From Saccharothrix luteola (lineage in GTDB: Bacteria > Actinomycetota > Actinomycetes > Mycobacteriales > Pseudonocardiaceae), in the NCBI RefSeq assembly GCF_020859565.1, contig NZ_JAJHUO010000005.1, forward strand, positions 335,671 to 399,670: a stretch of DNA of 64,000 nucleotides. The letters run 5' to 3'. The position numbers and the translations under genes are program-made. The stretch's first letter is position 1, and each line of letters starts with the position of its first letter. This document shows, piece after piece, positions 22,756-31,365 of the stretch. The notes below the pieces were generated by a model. It was not told the origin of the DNA, searched no databases, and was given only the letters and a program-made list of their open reading frames with translations.

Positions 22756-23808
22756 GTGCTGATTTCCCAGCGTCCCTCGCTCAGCGAGGAATCGGTCAAC
22801 GAGACCCGCTCCCGGTTCGTCATCGAGCCGCTGGAGCCGGGCTTCGGCTACACCCTCGGCAACTCGATTCGCCGCACCCTGCTGTCGTCCATCCCCGGCG
22901 CGGCCGTGACCAGCATCCGCATCGACGGTGTGCTGCACGAGTTCACGACCGTCCCCGGTGTGAAGGAAGACGTCACCGACATCATCCTCAACCTCAAGGA
23001 GCTGGTCGTCAGCTCCGAGGAGGACGAGCCGGTGACCATGTACCTGCGCAAGCAGGGGCCGGGCGCGGTGACCGCGGGCGACATCGTGCCTCCGGCCGGT
23101 GTCACCGTGCACAACCCCGACCTGCACATCGCCACCCTGAACGGCAAGGGCAAGCTGGAGATCGAGCTCGTGGTCGAGCGCGGTCGCGGCTACGTCCCCG
23201 CCGTGCAGAACAAGCAGGCCGGCGCCGAGATCGGCCGCATTCCGGTCGACTCGATCTACTCGCCCGTCATGAAGGTGACCTACAAGGTCGAGGCCACCCG
23301 TGTCGAGCAGCGGACCGACTTCGACAAGCTGATCCTCGACGTCGAGACCAAGCCGTCCATCACGCCGCGCGACGCCGTCGCGTCGGCCGGTAAGACGCTG
23401 GTCGAGCTGTTCGGCCTCGCTCGCGAGCTGAACGTCGACGCCGAGGGCATCGAGATCGGCCCCTCGCCCGCCGAGGCGGACACCATCGCGGCGTTCGCGA
23501 TGCCGATCGAGGACCTGGACCTCACCGTCCGGTCCTACAACTGCCTCAAGCGCGAGGGCATCCACACCGTGGGCGAGCTCGTCTCGCGCAGCGAGGCGGA
23601 CCTGCTGGACATCCGCAACTTCGGCGCCAAGTCGATCGACGAGGTCAAGATGAAGCTCGTCGGCCTCGGCCTCGCGCTGAAGGACAGCCCTCCCGGGTTC
23701 GACCCGTCGGCCGCCGCGTCCGACTACCCCGCCGAAGGCTGGGGCACGGACACCGCCGTGGACACCCACGACGACGGCCAGGACTACGCGGAGACCGAGC
23801 AGCTCTGA
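22756..23808 (+). CDS. rpoA: RNA polymerase subunit alpha
   Basis: Alpha (350 aa) dimerises to start polymerase assembly and binds UP elements and activators through its C-terminal domain. The N-terminal domain includes [20 protein letters not shown], and the C-terminal domain [27 protein letters not shown] carries the DNA-contacting arginine and the helix-hairpin-helix. The GTG at 22756 has GAAGGGAAG upstream. A 30-residue acidic tail ends the protein. Confidence 0.98.
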   Translation: MLISQRPSLSEESVNETRSRFVIEPLEPGFGYTLGNSIRRTLLSSIPGAAVTSIRIDGVLHEFTTVPGVKEDVTDIILNLKELVVSSEEDEPVTMYLRKQGPGAVTAGDIVPPAGVTVHNPDLHIATLNGKGKLEIELVVERGRGYVPAVQNKQAGAEIGRIPVDSIYSPVMKVTYKVEATRVEQRTDFDKLILDVETKPSITPRDAVASAGKTLVELFGLARELNVDAEGIEIGPSPAEADTIAAFAMPIEDLDLTVRSYNCLKREGIHTVGELVSRSEADLLDIRNFGAKSIDEVKMKLVGLGLALKDSPPGFDPSAAASDYPAEGWGTDTAVDTHDDGQDYAETEQL

Positions 23809-23866
23809 GGTCGCTTAGCGGCCGGGCCGGAGCAGAGGATCAGAAAGAAATCCGAGGAGCAATTCG

Positions 23867-24451
23867 ATGCCCACCCCCACCAAGGGACCGCGTCTCGGGG
23901 GCTCGCCGGCCCACGAGCGGCTGATGCTGGCCAACCTGGCCACGTCCCTGTTCACCCACGGTCGGATCACGACCACCGAGGCCAAGGCGAAGCGGCTGCG
24001 CCCGTACGCCGAGAAGCTGATCAGCAAGGCGAAGGTCGGTGACCTGCACAACCGTCGCGAGATCCTCAAGGTGATCCGCGACAAGGACATCGTGCACAAG
24101 CTGTTCGCCGAGATCGGTCCGCAGTTCGCCGACCGCCCCGGTGGCTACACCCGCATCACCAAGACGATGCCGCGCAAGGGCGACAACGCGCCCATGGCCG
24201 TCATCGAGCTGGTCGCGGAGTCCACCGTCACCTCCGAGGCGGAGCGCGCCCGCAAGACCAAGTTCGCCAAGGACGAGGCCAAGGCCACGACCGAGGAGAC
24301 CAAGGTCGAGGACGTGCAGGACCAGGACGCCGACGCGCCCGAGTCCGCCACGAAGGACGCCGCCGAGGAGCCCGCCGAGGGCGCTTCGGACGAGGCCGCC
24401 GCAGACGACTCTGCCGAGGCCCCGAAGGCAGACAAGAAGGACGAGTCCTGA
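23867..24451 (+). CDS. rplQ: 50S ribosomal protein L17 with acidic tail
   Basis: L17 (194 aa) lies beside the exit tunnel. The core is canonical ([20 protein letters not shown], then [12 protein letters not shown]), but about 70 residues are added at the C-terminus, rich in Glu, Asp, Ala and Lys. Long L17 tails are known in actinobacteria. Last gene of the alpha operon, followed by a strong hairpin. Confidence 0.97.
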   Translation: MPTPTKGPRLGGSPAHERLMLANLATSLFTHGRITTTEAKAKRLRPYAEKLISKAKVGDLHNRREILKVIRDKDIVHKLFAEIGPQFADRPGGYTRITKTMPRKGDNAPMAVIELVAESTVTSEAERARKTKFAKDEAKATTEETKVEDVQDQDADAPESATKDAAEEPAEGASDEAAADDSAEAPKADKKDES

Positions 24452-24469
24452 CGGACGCGAACTTCACCG

Positions 24470-24506
24470 ACGAGCCCGTCGTTCCCGCTGGGGACGACGG
24501 GCTCGT
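24470..24506 (+). terminator. hairpin between rplQ and truA
   Basis: ACGAGCCCGTCGT (24470-24482) pairs perfectly with 24494-24506 over an 11-base loop. It ends four bases before the truA GTG, so it may either terminate the alpha operon or mask truA initiation. The spacing leaves no ribosome binding site outside the stem for truA. Confidence 0.75.
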
Positions 24507-24510
24507 TCGT

Positions 24511-25326
24511 GTGCGACTCGACCTGGCCTACGACGGCACGGAGTTCTCCGGGTGGGCCCGCCAGCCCGACCGCCGCACGGTGTGCGGCGTGCTGGAGGAC
24601 ACGATGTCGACGGTGCTGCGCGAGGACGTGCAGCTGACCGTGGCCGGCCGCACGGACGCGGGCGTGCACGCCTCGGGGCAGGTGGCGCACGTCGACCTGC
24701 CGTCCGCGGTGGACGTCGCGGGCCTGCCGAAGCGCCTGGCCCGCGCGCTGCCCGCCGACGTCCGGGTGTTCTCGGCACGGGTGGTCCCCGCCGAGTTCGA
24801 CGCGCGGTTCGCCGCGTTGCGCCGGCACTACGAGTACCGGGTCACCGACGCCGCCTTCGGGGCGCACCCGTTGCGGCGGCTGGACACGCTGGCCTGGCCG
24901 CGTCCGCTGGACCTGGACGCGTTGAACGCCGCGTCGCGGTTGTTGTCGGGGGAACGGGACTTCTGCGCGTTCTGCAAGCGCCGTGAGGGTGCGACCACGA
25001 TCCGCGAGCTGCAACGCCTGGAGTGGGTGCGGGAGGGCACCGTGCTGACCGCGCACGTGTCCGCGGACGCGTTCTGCCACTCGATGGTGCGCAGCCTGGT
25101 CGGCGCCCTGCTGGCCGTCGGCGAGGGCCGCAAGCCGGTGGGCTGGCCCGCGTCGCTGCTGTCGCTGACCGCGCGGTCGAGCGAGGTCACCGTCGCGCCG
25201 CCGCACGGGTTGTCGCTGGTCCGGGTCGACTACCCGGCCGACGACGAGCTCGCCGCCCGCGCCGCCGTCACCCGGAACGTGCGCTCCGCGGTCACCGCAC
25301 CCGAGCGCGCCGCGCCGACCAGCTGA
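24511..25326 (+). CDS. truA: tRNA pseudouridine(38-40) synthase
   Basis: TruA (271 aa) forms pseudouridine at positions 38-40 of tRNA anticodon arms. The catalytic aspartate is in [16 protein letters not shown], and [23 protein letters not shown] and [15 protein letters not shown] are conserved. The GTG at 24511 aligns with family starts but lies right against a hairpin. The last 35 bases overlap the 3' end of the oppositely directed membrane gene. The rplQ-truA order matches mycobacteria, where ESX-4 follows. Confidence 0.95.
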   Translation: MRLDLAYDGTEFSGWARQPDRRTVCGVLEDTMSTVLREDVQLTVAGRTDAGVHASGQVAHVDLPSAVDVAGLPKRLARALPADVRVFSARVVPAEFDARFAALRRHYEYRVTDAAFGAHPLRRLDTLAWPRPLDLDALNAASRLLSGERDFCAFCKRREGATTIRELQRLEWVREGTVLTAHVSADAFCHSMVRSLVGALLAVGEGRKPVGWPASLLSLTARSSEVTVAPPHGLSLVRVDYPADDELAARAAVTRNVRSAVTAPERAAPTS

Positions 25327-26230
25327 GCCAGGCGGCGCCGCCCAGCGGTATCTCCACCAGGTACGTGAAGAACGCGAACAGCAGCACGCCCGCGACGGCC
25401 GGTGCGGCGGGCGTGCCCAGGCCGATCAGCAGCGCGATGGTGCCGTTCTCGGTGACGCCGACACCGCCGGGCGTGACCACGGCCAGCGTGAGCAGCCTGC
25501 TCACCGCGAACGCCGCCACCGCCGGCCCGAGTCCGAGGTGGACGCCCGCGGCGGCCAGGCACCACCACAGCAGGACGCCCTGGAGCAGCAGGTAGGCGAG
25601 CATGCCCAGGGTCATCCGCCGCCAGCCGGTCCGGACGACCTGGCCGGTCTGCCGGCGCAGCCGCAGCAGGAACCGGGCGGCCCGGCGGCCGAGGAGCTTG
25701 CAGAGCCACCGCAGCCGCACGACCACGACCACGGCCAGGCCCGACCCGACCGCGCTCGCCAGCGCCGCGATCAGCACGCCGTCACCGACGACCACCGCGC
25801 CCTGCACGGCCAGCGCGACCAGTGGCAGGGCGGCCCGGGACAGGGCGTTCCACAGCCCGCTGACGAGCGCCGAGGCGGTGATCGCCCGCGCGGAGTGGCC
25901 CCAGCTCGACGCCATCACCGCGGTCACCGCCACCCCGGCCGCCCCGCCGAACGGCAGCACGTTGCTGATCGCGCTGCCCGCCGCGTTGAGGCTGAACGCC
26001 TGGGTGTGGCGCAGACCGGGCAGGGAGCCGGTGAGCACGTAGGTGTAGGCCCAGAGGCCGGCCAGCCACAGCGCCGTCAGCCAGAGGGCCGTGCCGGGTC
26101 CGATGGCGCGCAGCTGAGCGCCGACCGCCGACCACGCCACGCCGCCCACCGCGGGCACGAGCGCGACCACCAGCCACGCCGCCAGCCCGAGCGACGCCAG
26201 CGACGCGGCGGTGCGCGACCAGCGGTTCAT
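25292..26230 (-). CDS. YbhN/UPF0104-type integral membrane protein
   Basis: This 312-aa protein has about eight hydrophobic segments and the family pattern [23 protein letters not shown], with [22 protein letters not shown] near the C-terminus, as in the lysylphosphatidylglycerol-synthase membrane region (PF03706). Members are lipid or polyisoprenoid-linked transporters or membrane parts of MprF. No soluble aminoacyl transferase domain is present. The ATG overlaps the stop of the deacetylase gene by four bases (ATGA), so the two act together. Confidence 0.82.
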   Translation of the reverse strand: MNRWSRTAASLASLGLAAWLVVALVPAVGGVAWSAVGAQLRAIGPGTALWLTALWLAGLWAYTYVLTGSLPGLRHTQAFSLNAAGSAISNVLPFGGAAGVAVTAVMASSWGHSARAITASALVSGLWNALSRAALPLVALAVQGAVVVGDGVLIAALASAVGSGLAVVVVVRLRWLCKLLGRRAARFLLRLRRQTGQVVRTGWRRMTLGMLAYLLLQGVLLWWCLAAAGVHLGLGPAVAAFAVSRLLTLAVVTPGGVGVTENGTIALLIGLGTPAAPAVAGVLLFAFFTYLVEIPLGGAAWLSWSARRARVR

Positions 26231-26964
26231 CGTGCCCGCAACCGTTTGCGCTCGACGTACCACTCGGTGCCCAGGACCACCTTGAACAGCGGCGGCGGCA
26301 GTTTCAGCAGCGCGGCGAGGGTGCGGGTCGACTCGCCGCCCGTGGCCTGCGTGGCGTGCGCCGCCATGGCGGCCCGCTTCACGTGCGCGTACCGCCGGAC
26401 GTCCACCGAGTGGGTGATCTCGGTGCGGGCGGTGTAGGCCTGCTCGAACGGGGTCAGGTCGAACCGGCGGGCGAGCCGGGCGAGCCGGAGGCCGCGCAGC
26501 AGCCACGTGCGGTCGACCGTCGCCTCCCAGACGCGGGGTGTGCCGGCGAGTTCGGCGGCCAGCGTGCCGACGCGGTGGACCTGGACGTGGTCGGGGTGCC
26601 CGTAGCCGCCGTGCGGGTCGTACGCGGTGAGCAGGTCGGCGTGTTCCTCGTGCAGGAGCTCGGCCAGCCGTTCGGCGGCTTCGCCCACGTCGGCGCGGGC
26701 GAACCCGTGCCGCCCGTCCAGGCCGGAGTCCGGGTAGCCGAGGAACTCCACGCGGGCGCAGCCGAGCGCGCGGGCCGACGCGTGCGCCTCCTTGGTGCGC
26801 ACGGCGCCGAGATCGGACCGGTGCGCGCTCAGACCTCGTTCACCGGCGGTGGCGACGACCAGCACGACGCGGTGCCCCTCCCGCGCGAGGCGCGCCATCG
26901 TGCCGCCGGTCAGCAGGGCTTCGTCGTCGGGGTGGGCGTGGAAGAAGACGCACGTTCGGCTCAC
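26227..26964 (-). CDS. PIG-L family N-acetylglucosaminyl deacetylase
   Basis: This 245-aa protein starts with FFHAHPDDEALLTGGTMARL, the zinc-binding AHPDD motif of LmbE/PIG-L enzymes, followed by TAGERG and a later YDPHGGYGHPDHVQVHR with further metal ligands. Members remove acetyl groups from GlcNAc-containing lipids or thiols. The GTG at 26964 gives the family N-terminus; an upstream in-frame start at 27363 runs through the divergent gene. It is divergent from the glycosyltransferase and coupled to the membrane protein. Probably not MshB, as the length and gene context differ. Confidence 0.88.
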   Translation of the reverse strand: MSRTCVFFHAHPDDEALLTGGTMARLAREGHRVVLVVATAGERGLSAHRSDLGAVRTKEAHASARALGCARVEFLGYPDSGLDGRHGFARADVGEAAERLAELLHEEHADLLTAYDPHGGYGHPDHVQVHRVGTLAAELAGTPRVWEATVDRTWLLRGLRLARLARRFDLTPFEQAYTARTEITHSVDVRRYAHVKRAAMAAHATQATGGESTRTLAALLKLPPPLFKVVLGTEWYVERKRLRAR

Positions 26965-27013
26965 GGGTGCAAGAGTGTCAGTTGGTCCGTTCGGCGGCTT
27001 GACGGGAGCGCAC

Positions 27014-28081
27014 TTGTCCATCATCCACGTGACCGACTGCTTCCTGCCGCGCCTGGGCGGCATCGAGGTGCAAGTCGCCGGACTGGCCGCGGAGCAGGCT
27101 CGCTCCGGTGAGGACGTGCACGTGGTGACGGCCACCAGGAGCGCGTCGCCGGGTGACGCGTACTCGGTGCACCGGATCGCGGTGCGGCTGCCGCGGGACG
27201 TGCCCGTGCACCCGCGGGCGGGGTCGCACCTCGACCGCGTGATCGCCTCGCTGTCGCCGTCGGTGGTGCACGTGCACGTCGGCGCGATCTCGCCGTTCGC
27301 GTGGTCGGGGGTGCGGTCGGCGGCGCGGCTGGGGCTGCCGACGGTGGTCGTCGTGCACAGCATGTGGGACCCGGTGGTGCAGTGGTGCTACCGGGCGCTG
27401 GACCGGCTGGCGTCGTGGAGTTCCGCGCCGGTGGCGGTGGCGGCGGTGAGCCGTGCGGCGGCGGAACGGGTGCGCGCGGTCGTGCCGGGGCTGTCGGTGG
27501 GGGTGGTGCCGAACGGGATCGTGCCGTCGGCGTGGCGGGGGATGCCGACGCAGCGGCGGGACGACGCGGTGCACGTGGTGTCTGTGGGTCGGCTCGCGGC
27601 GCGGAAGGAGCCGATGGCGTTGCTGCGGGCGTTGCGCTCGGTGTCGGCCGACGTGCCGCTGCGGGCGACGCTGGCGGGCGCGGGGCCGGAGATGGCCGTC
27701 CTGCGGCGGTACGCCGAGCGGCACGGGATGGGGTCGGTGAGCCTGCCGGGGCGGCTGGACCGGCAGGGGGTGGCCCACCTGCTGGCCGGTGCGGACGTGT
27801 TCGTGAACCCGGCGTCGCAGGAGGCGTTCGGGCTGGCGGCGCTGGAGGCGCGGACGGCGGGGGTGCCGGTGGTGGCGCGGCCGGGGACGGGGGTGGCGGA
27901 CTTCGTGCGTGACGGGGTGGAGGGGGTGCTGACGCACGACCTGGCGGCGGGGATCGCGCGCCTGGTGAACGACCGGGAGGAACGCCTGCGGATCGCCGCG
28001 CACAACCGGACCACGGAGCCGACCCACTGCACGTGGCCGCGGGTGCTGGAGGCGCTCCGGTCGTGCGCGGCTCGGGTGTGA
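27014..28081 (+). CDS. GT4 family glycosyltransferase
   Basis: This 355-aa GT-B enzyme has the N-terminal HVTDCFLPRLGGIEVQV loop and a C-terminal nucleotide-binding half with VSVGRLAARKEP and the E-x7-E motif in SQEAFGLAALEA. It probably transfers a sugar from a nucleotide donor to a lipid or thiol acceptor. I choose TTG 27014: GGGAG lies five bases upstream and the N-terminus then aligns with relatives. A GTG at 26975 is an alternative. The spacing to the divergent deacetylase is only about 50 bases, so they share a promoter region. Confidence 0.86.
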   Translation: MSIIHVTDCFLPRLGGIEVQVAGLAAEQARSGEDVHVVTATRSASPGDAYSVHRIAVRLPRDVPVHPRAGSHLDRVIASLSPSVVHVHVGAISPFAWSGVRSAARLGLPTVVVVHSMWDPVVQWCYRALDRLASWSSAPVAVAAVSRAAAERVRAVVPGLSVGVVPNGIVPSAWRGMPTQRRDDAVHVVSVGRLAARKEPMALLRALRSVSADVPLRATLAGAGPEMAVLRRYAERHGMGSVSLPGRLDRQGVAHLLAGADVFVNPASQEAFGLAALEARTAGVPVVARPGTGVADFVRDGVEGVLTHDLAAGIARLVNDREERLRIAAHNRTTEPTHCTWPRVLEALRSCAARV

Positions 28082-28085
28082 CGGG

Positions 28086-28685
28086 TCAGAAGACCAGGTC
28101 TGCCAGGTCGAGCGTGACCGGGGCCGGCGCGGCGGTGACGGTCGTGGGTCCGGCGGACTTCACGGTGTTCTCCACCAGATAGCGGTCGCCGTGCAGCCGG
28201 TGTGCGGTCAATTCCAGTCCGGGGTCGTTCCCCTTGCGGCTGATGGTCCAGAGGAACGGCACGCCGCCGGCGGCGTAGGCGATCATCTTCGCCTCCCGTT
28301 CGTTCCGGGTGTTGCCCGGCGACCAGACCTCGACCGCGAGGACCAGCGCCTCGGCGGGGAACGACGCGCCCGCCGGGATCCTGTCCATGATCACCACGTC
28401 GGGGATGAGACCGGTGCGCAGGGTGGAGGAGATCTTCACACCGACACCAGGGGCGATGTGCAGGTCCTTTCGCCCTGCGGCTCGGATCGCGTCGTCGATC
28501 AGCCTCGTCAGCCGGTAGGTGGCGACCTGGTGTTCACCGGAAGGTGGGGGATTCACGTGGAAGTGTCCAAAGATCAGCTCGACGCTCGACCCGTCCTCCG
28601 GGGAGGGCAGGTCGAGCCATTCCTCGATGGTGTGCGGGCCGATCATCGGGTTCGGCAGGACTTCTTCCTTCAGCGCTGCGGACAT
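28086..28685 (-). CDS. Uma2 family (DUF820) putative nuclease
   Basis: This 199-aa protein shows the PD-(D/E)xK-like pattern of the family: LIPDVVIMDR, then LAVEVWSPGNTRNEREAKMIAYAAGGVPFLWTI. The aspartate, the EVWSP glutamate and the following lysine would be the catalytic set. Uma2 proteins are abundant in actinobacteria and cyanobacteria; their role is not established. The ATG at 28685 has GGAGG nine bases upstream; TTG 28694 is less likely. Its stop is four bases from the glycosyltransferase stop, convergent. Confidence 0.85.
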   Translation of the reverse strand: MSAALKEEVLPNPMIGPHTIEEWLDLPSPEDGSSVELIFGHFHVNPPPSGEHQVATYRLTRLIDDAIRAAGRKDLHIAPGVGVKISSTLRTGLIPDVVIMDRIPAGASFPAEALVLAVEVWSPGNTRNEREAKMIAYAAGGVPFLWTISRKGNDPGLELTAHRLHGDRYLVENTVKSAGPTTVTAAPAPVTLDLADLVF

Positions 28686-28771
28686 GGCTTCCAACCTCCA
28701 CGATCGACTTGATTATGACCCTGGCACAGTCCCACTGGGGCGACGCAGTGCCTGATCAGGTGAAACGCGAA

Positions 28772-28805
28772 GCGGCCCCTCACCGCCGAAGTGGTGAGGG
28801 GCCGC
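28772..28805 (-). terminator. terminator of the subtilisin-like protease gene
   Basis: GCGGCCCCTCACC (28772-28784) pairs perfectly with 28793-28805 over an eight-base loop. It lies 28 bases past the protease stop on the minus strand. Confidence 0.85.
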
Positions 28806-28832
28806 GGTGTCGCGACTGGAGCAGGTGACCGG

Positions 28833-30395
28833 TTACAGGTCGAGGGTCCAGCTGTCGATGTAGCCCGTGTCCTGGCTGTACGCGTCACGCACGCGCAGCT
28901 GCCAGGTGCCGTTGGCGTTCTCCGCCGACAGGTTCACCGTGTACGTGGCGTCGACGTTGTCCGCGCTGTCCGAACCGGACTGCACCTTCAGCTGCTTGAC
29001 CGCGCCGCTCGGCGTGATCAGGTCGACCACGACGTCACCCCGGTACGTGTGCTTGACGTGCACCTCGACGGTGGCCGACGTGCCGGCCTTGCCCGCGCAG
29101 TCCGTCACCGAGATCGGGCTGGACGCGGTGCCCAGGTCCGGCACGGCCACGTCGGTCGCGTTGGTCTTGGCCGCGCAGCCGCCGGGCGGCGGGGTGGTCG
29201 AGCCGACCAGGCGCAGCAGCTTGTTCGGCGAACCGGTGCCGGGGCTGCCGACCACGCCGTTCGTCGCGCCGTTGACCAGGGCGTCGCGGACCTGCGCCGG
29301 CGTGGCGGTCGGGTTCGCGGCCAGGTAGACGGCCGCCGCGCCGACCACGTGCGGCGTCGCCATGGACGTGCCGCTGATGGTGTTGGTGGCGGTGTCGTTG
29401 GTGTACCAGGCCGACGTGATGGACGAGCCCGGCGCGAAGATGTCCAGGCAGGTGCCGATGTTGGAGAACGACGACCGGGCGTCGGTGTTGGTCGTGGAGC
29501 CGACCGTGATGCCCTCCAGGGTGCGCGCGGGCGTCACGTTGCACGCGTTCGCGCCGTTCTCGTTGCCCGCCGCGAGGCCGTAGGTCACGCCCGACGCGAT
29601 GGAGTTGCGCACGGCCTGGTCGACCGTGGCGTCCGCGCCGCCGCCGAGCGACATGTTCGCGACCGCCGGCTTGACCGCGTTCGCCGTCACCCAGTCGATG
29701 CCCGCGATGACGCCCGCGTACGTGCCGGAGCCCGCGCAGTTCAGCACCCGGACGCCGACCAGCTTGGTCTTCTTGGCCACGCCGTACTTCGTGCCGCCGA
29801 CCGTGCCCGCGACGTGCGTGCCGTGGCCGTTGCAGTCGGTGGCGTCGTTGTCGTTGTCGACGGTGTCGCGACCGGTCACCGCGCGACCGCCGAAGTCGCT
29901 GTGCGAGAACCGGATGCCCGTGTCGATGATGTAGGCGGTGACGCCCTCACCCTCGTTCGGGTAGGTGTAGGAGTTGTCCAGCGGCAGCGCGCCCTGGTCG
30001 ATCCGGTCCAGGCCCCACGACGGGGTCGGCGCCTGCGTGGCGGAGATCTTCACCTCGCCGTCCTGCTGCACGTAGGACACCGACGGGTCGGCGGCCAGCC
30101 TGCGGGCCTGCAGCTCGGTCATCGTCGCCGAGAAGCCGCGCAGCGCGTTCGTGTACGTGTGCTTGACGTTCGCCCGGTACTTGTCGCTCAACGCGGCGAC
30201 GCTGCTCGTGCTCGCGTCCTTCAGCACGACGATGTAGCTGTCCTTGACCGCGTTGGGCGCGGCGTACCCGATGATCTCGCCCTCGGCGGCGGCCGAGGTG
30301 AAGGTGGTCAGTGCGGCCGTGACCGCGAACGCCGTGCCCGTGGCCAGCCCGACACCGGCCAACCGTTTCGTCCAGGACGCGCGAACGTCTCCCAT
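28833..30395 (-). CDS. secreted subtilisin-like serine protease with P-domain
   Basis: This 520-aa protein has an export signal (residues 1-37, Lys/Arg then ATGTAFAVTAALTTFTSAAA), an I9 propeptide to about residue 115, and an S8A proteinase K-type domain with Asp158 (IIDTG), His191 (NGHGTHVAG), Asn278 (AAGN) and Ser344 (GTSMATPH). After a PPPGG linker the C-terminal 100 residues form a proprotein convertase P-domain ending GYIDSWTLDL. It should be a secreted, self-processing protease. The ATG at 30395 follows GAGGAG. It has its own terminator, and a mycosin gene of the ESX locus lies 6 kb away but is only distantly related. Confidence 0.95.
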   Translation of the reverse strand: MGDVRASWTKRLAGVGLATGTAFAVTAALTTFTSAAAEGEIIGYAAPNAVKDSYIVVLKDASTSSVAALSDKYRANVKHTYTNALRGFSATMTELQARRLAADPSVSYVQQDGEVKISATQAPTPSWGLDRIDQGALPLDNSYTYPNEGEGVTAYIIDTGIRFSHSDFGGRAVTGRDTVDNDNDATDCNGHGTHVAGTVGGTKYGVAKKTKLVGVRVLNCAGSGTYAGVIAGIDWVTANAVKPAVANMSLGGGADATVDQAVRNSIASGVTYGLAAGNENGANACNVTPARTLEGITVGSTTNTDARSSFSNIGTCLDIFAPGSSITSAWYTNDTATNTISGTSMATPHVVGAAAVYLAANPTATPAQVRDALVNGATNGVVGSPGTGSPNKLLRLVGSTTPPPGGCAAKTNATDVAVPDLGTASSPISVTDCAGKAGTSATVEVHVKHTYRGDVVVDLITPSGAVKQLKVQSGSDSADNVDATYTVNLSAENANGTWQLRVRDAYSQDTGYIDSWTLDL

Positions 30396-30598
30396 GGCAG
30401 GGGGTCTCCTCTTCGCAGGGTGGGTGTCCGGTCGGCGTCGCCCCCGAGACCGAACGGACACGGTGAGTTGTTCCTAGTTCGCCTCGCGGGTGAGGCGCAA
30501 GAATTTGCCCGGAATAACCGACGAACGGCTCGTACACAGTTTTATTCGTGCTGTGAACGAATCGTTGCCGAGGGTGACTGGACCCCGGACAGAAAACA
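30396..30598 (-). other. upstream region of the secreted protease gene
   Basis: No gene is seen. On the minus strand it contains an A/T-richer stretch around 30500-30560 and a GCCTC-acccgc-GAGGC type hairpin near 30482-30497. I found no -10/-35 pair that I trust. Confidence 0.4.
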
Positions 30599-30624
30599 TG
30601 CCCCCGGACAATCGTCCAGGGGCA
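30599..30624 (-). terminator. terminator of the eccE operon
   Basis: TGCCCCCGGAC (30599-30609) pairs with GTCCAGGGGCA (30614-30624) with one mismatch and a four-base loop. It lies 18 bases past the stop of the eccE partner gene on the minus strand. Confidence 0.75.
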
Positions 30625-30642
30625 CGCGTGGTGGCGGGCCGG

Positions 30643-31365
30643 TCAGTCGCCGCGCCGGACCGCACCGAGGATCTGCTGCTCACCGGGGGTGGTGACCAGT
30701 CGCAACGGCCGCCACAGGTTCGTGCCGAGGGCGATCACCTGGTCGTCCTTGAGAGTGGTGAGCTGGTGCGCCATCTGCGGCGGCAGCCGCCAGATCTGGG
30801 ACGCCAACTGGGCCTGCCCGACCGGCAGCCGTTGCAGCAGCACGAGGTCCGCGGAATTCGCGGTGGTCGCCGCCTGGGGGTGCAAATACGGCAAGACGTA
30901 CATCGTGGTCTGCCACGGCGACCGCGGCGGGAACAACTCCTGCGGCACGTGGCCGCCGTCGTGCACGACGAGCAGCGGGCTGTCCTCCGACGGGCGCGGC
31001 AGCTCGACCGGGCTCAGCCTGCGCAGCTGCACCAACGGCGACGGACGGCCGTCCGCGCCCGCGCCCGCCGCGCGCACCACCGGTTGCCAGGCCGCCGGGC
31101 GACCCGTCGCGATGGTGATCCACGCGCCGGTCGCCATGGCCCGCAACGCGATCTGCCGCGCCAGGTACAGCCCGCCGACCACGACCATGCGGGTCGGCGC
31201 GGACCGCAGCACGGAGATCGTCAGCGGCTCGCCCTGCAGACCCGAGCCGAGCACCATGCCGCCGCGGTCGCCCGACGGGCTCACCACGTCCAGCATCTGC
31301 GGCGACACCAGGAACTCCGGCGCCACGCCCTTGCCCTGCGAGTCCAGCAAGCGGGAGTTGCTCAC
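30643..31365 (-). CDS. unknown protein coupled to eccE
   Basis: I do not recognise this 240-aa protein. Its layout is alpha/beta: RMVVVGGLYLARQIALRAMATG near the middle sits where a P-loop ATPase would have its Walker A, but the lysine is missing; ITIATGRPAAW and SPLLVVHDGG follow, the latter Walker B-like; then ADLVLLQRLPVGQAQLASQIWRL. No signal or membrane segment is seen. The GTG overlaps the eccE stop by four bases (GTGA), so it is translated with the core channel protein. It may be a degenerate FtsK/EccC-like regulatory domain; that is inference. Confidence 0.8.
   Translation of the reverse strand: MSNSRLLDSQGKGVAPEFLVSPQMLDVVSPSGDRGGMVLGSGLQGEPLTISVLRSAPTRMVVVGGLYLARQIALRAMATGAWITIATGRPAAWQPVVRAAGAGADGRPSPLVQLRRLSPVELPRPSEDSPLLVVHDGGHVPQELFPPRSPWQTTMYVLPYLHPQAATTANSADLVLLQRLPVGQAQLASQIWRLPPQMAHQLTTLKDDQVIALGTNLWRPLRLVTTPGEQQILGAVRRGD

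Noticed and set aside
26227..28081. Deacetylase and glycosyltransferase as the mycothiol genes mshB and mshA
   Set aside because: Lengths and N-terminal sequences fit other subfamilies, and the coupled membrane protein has no place in mycothiol synthesis.
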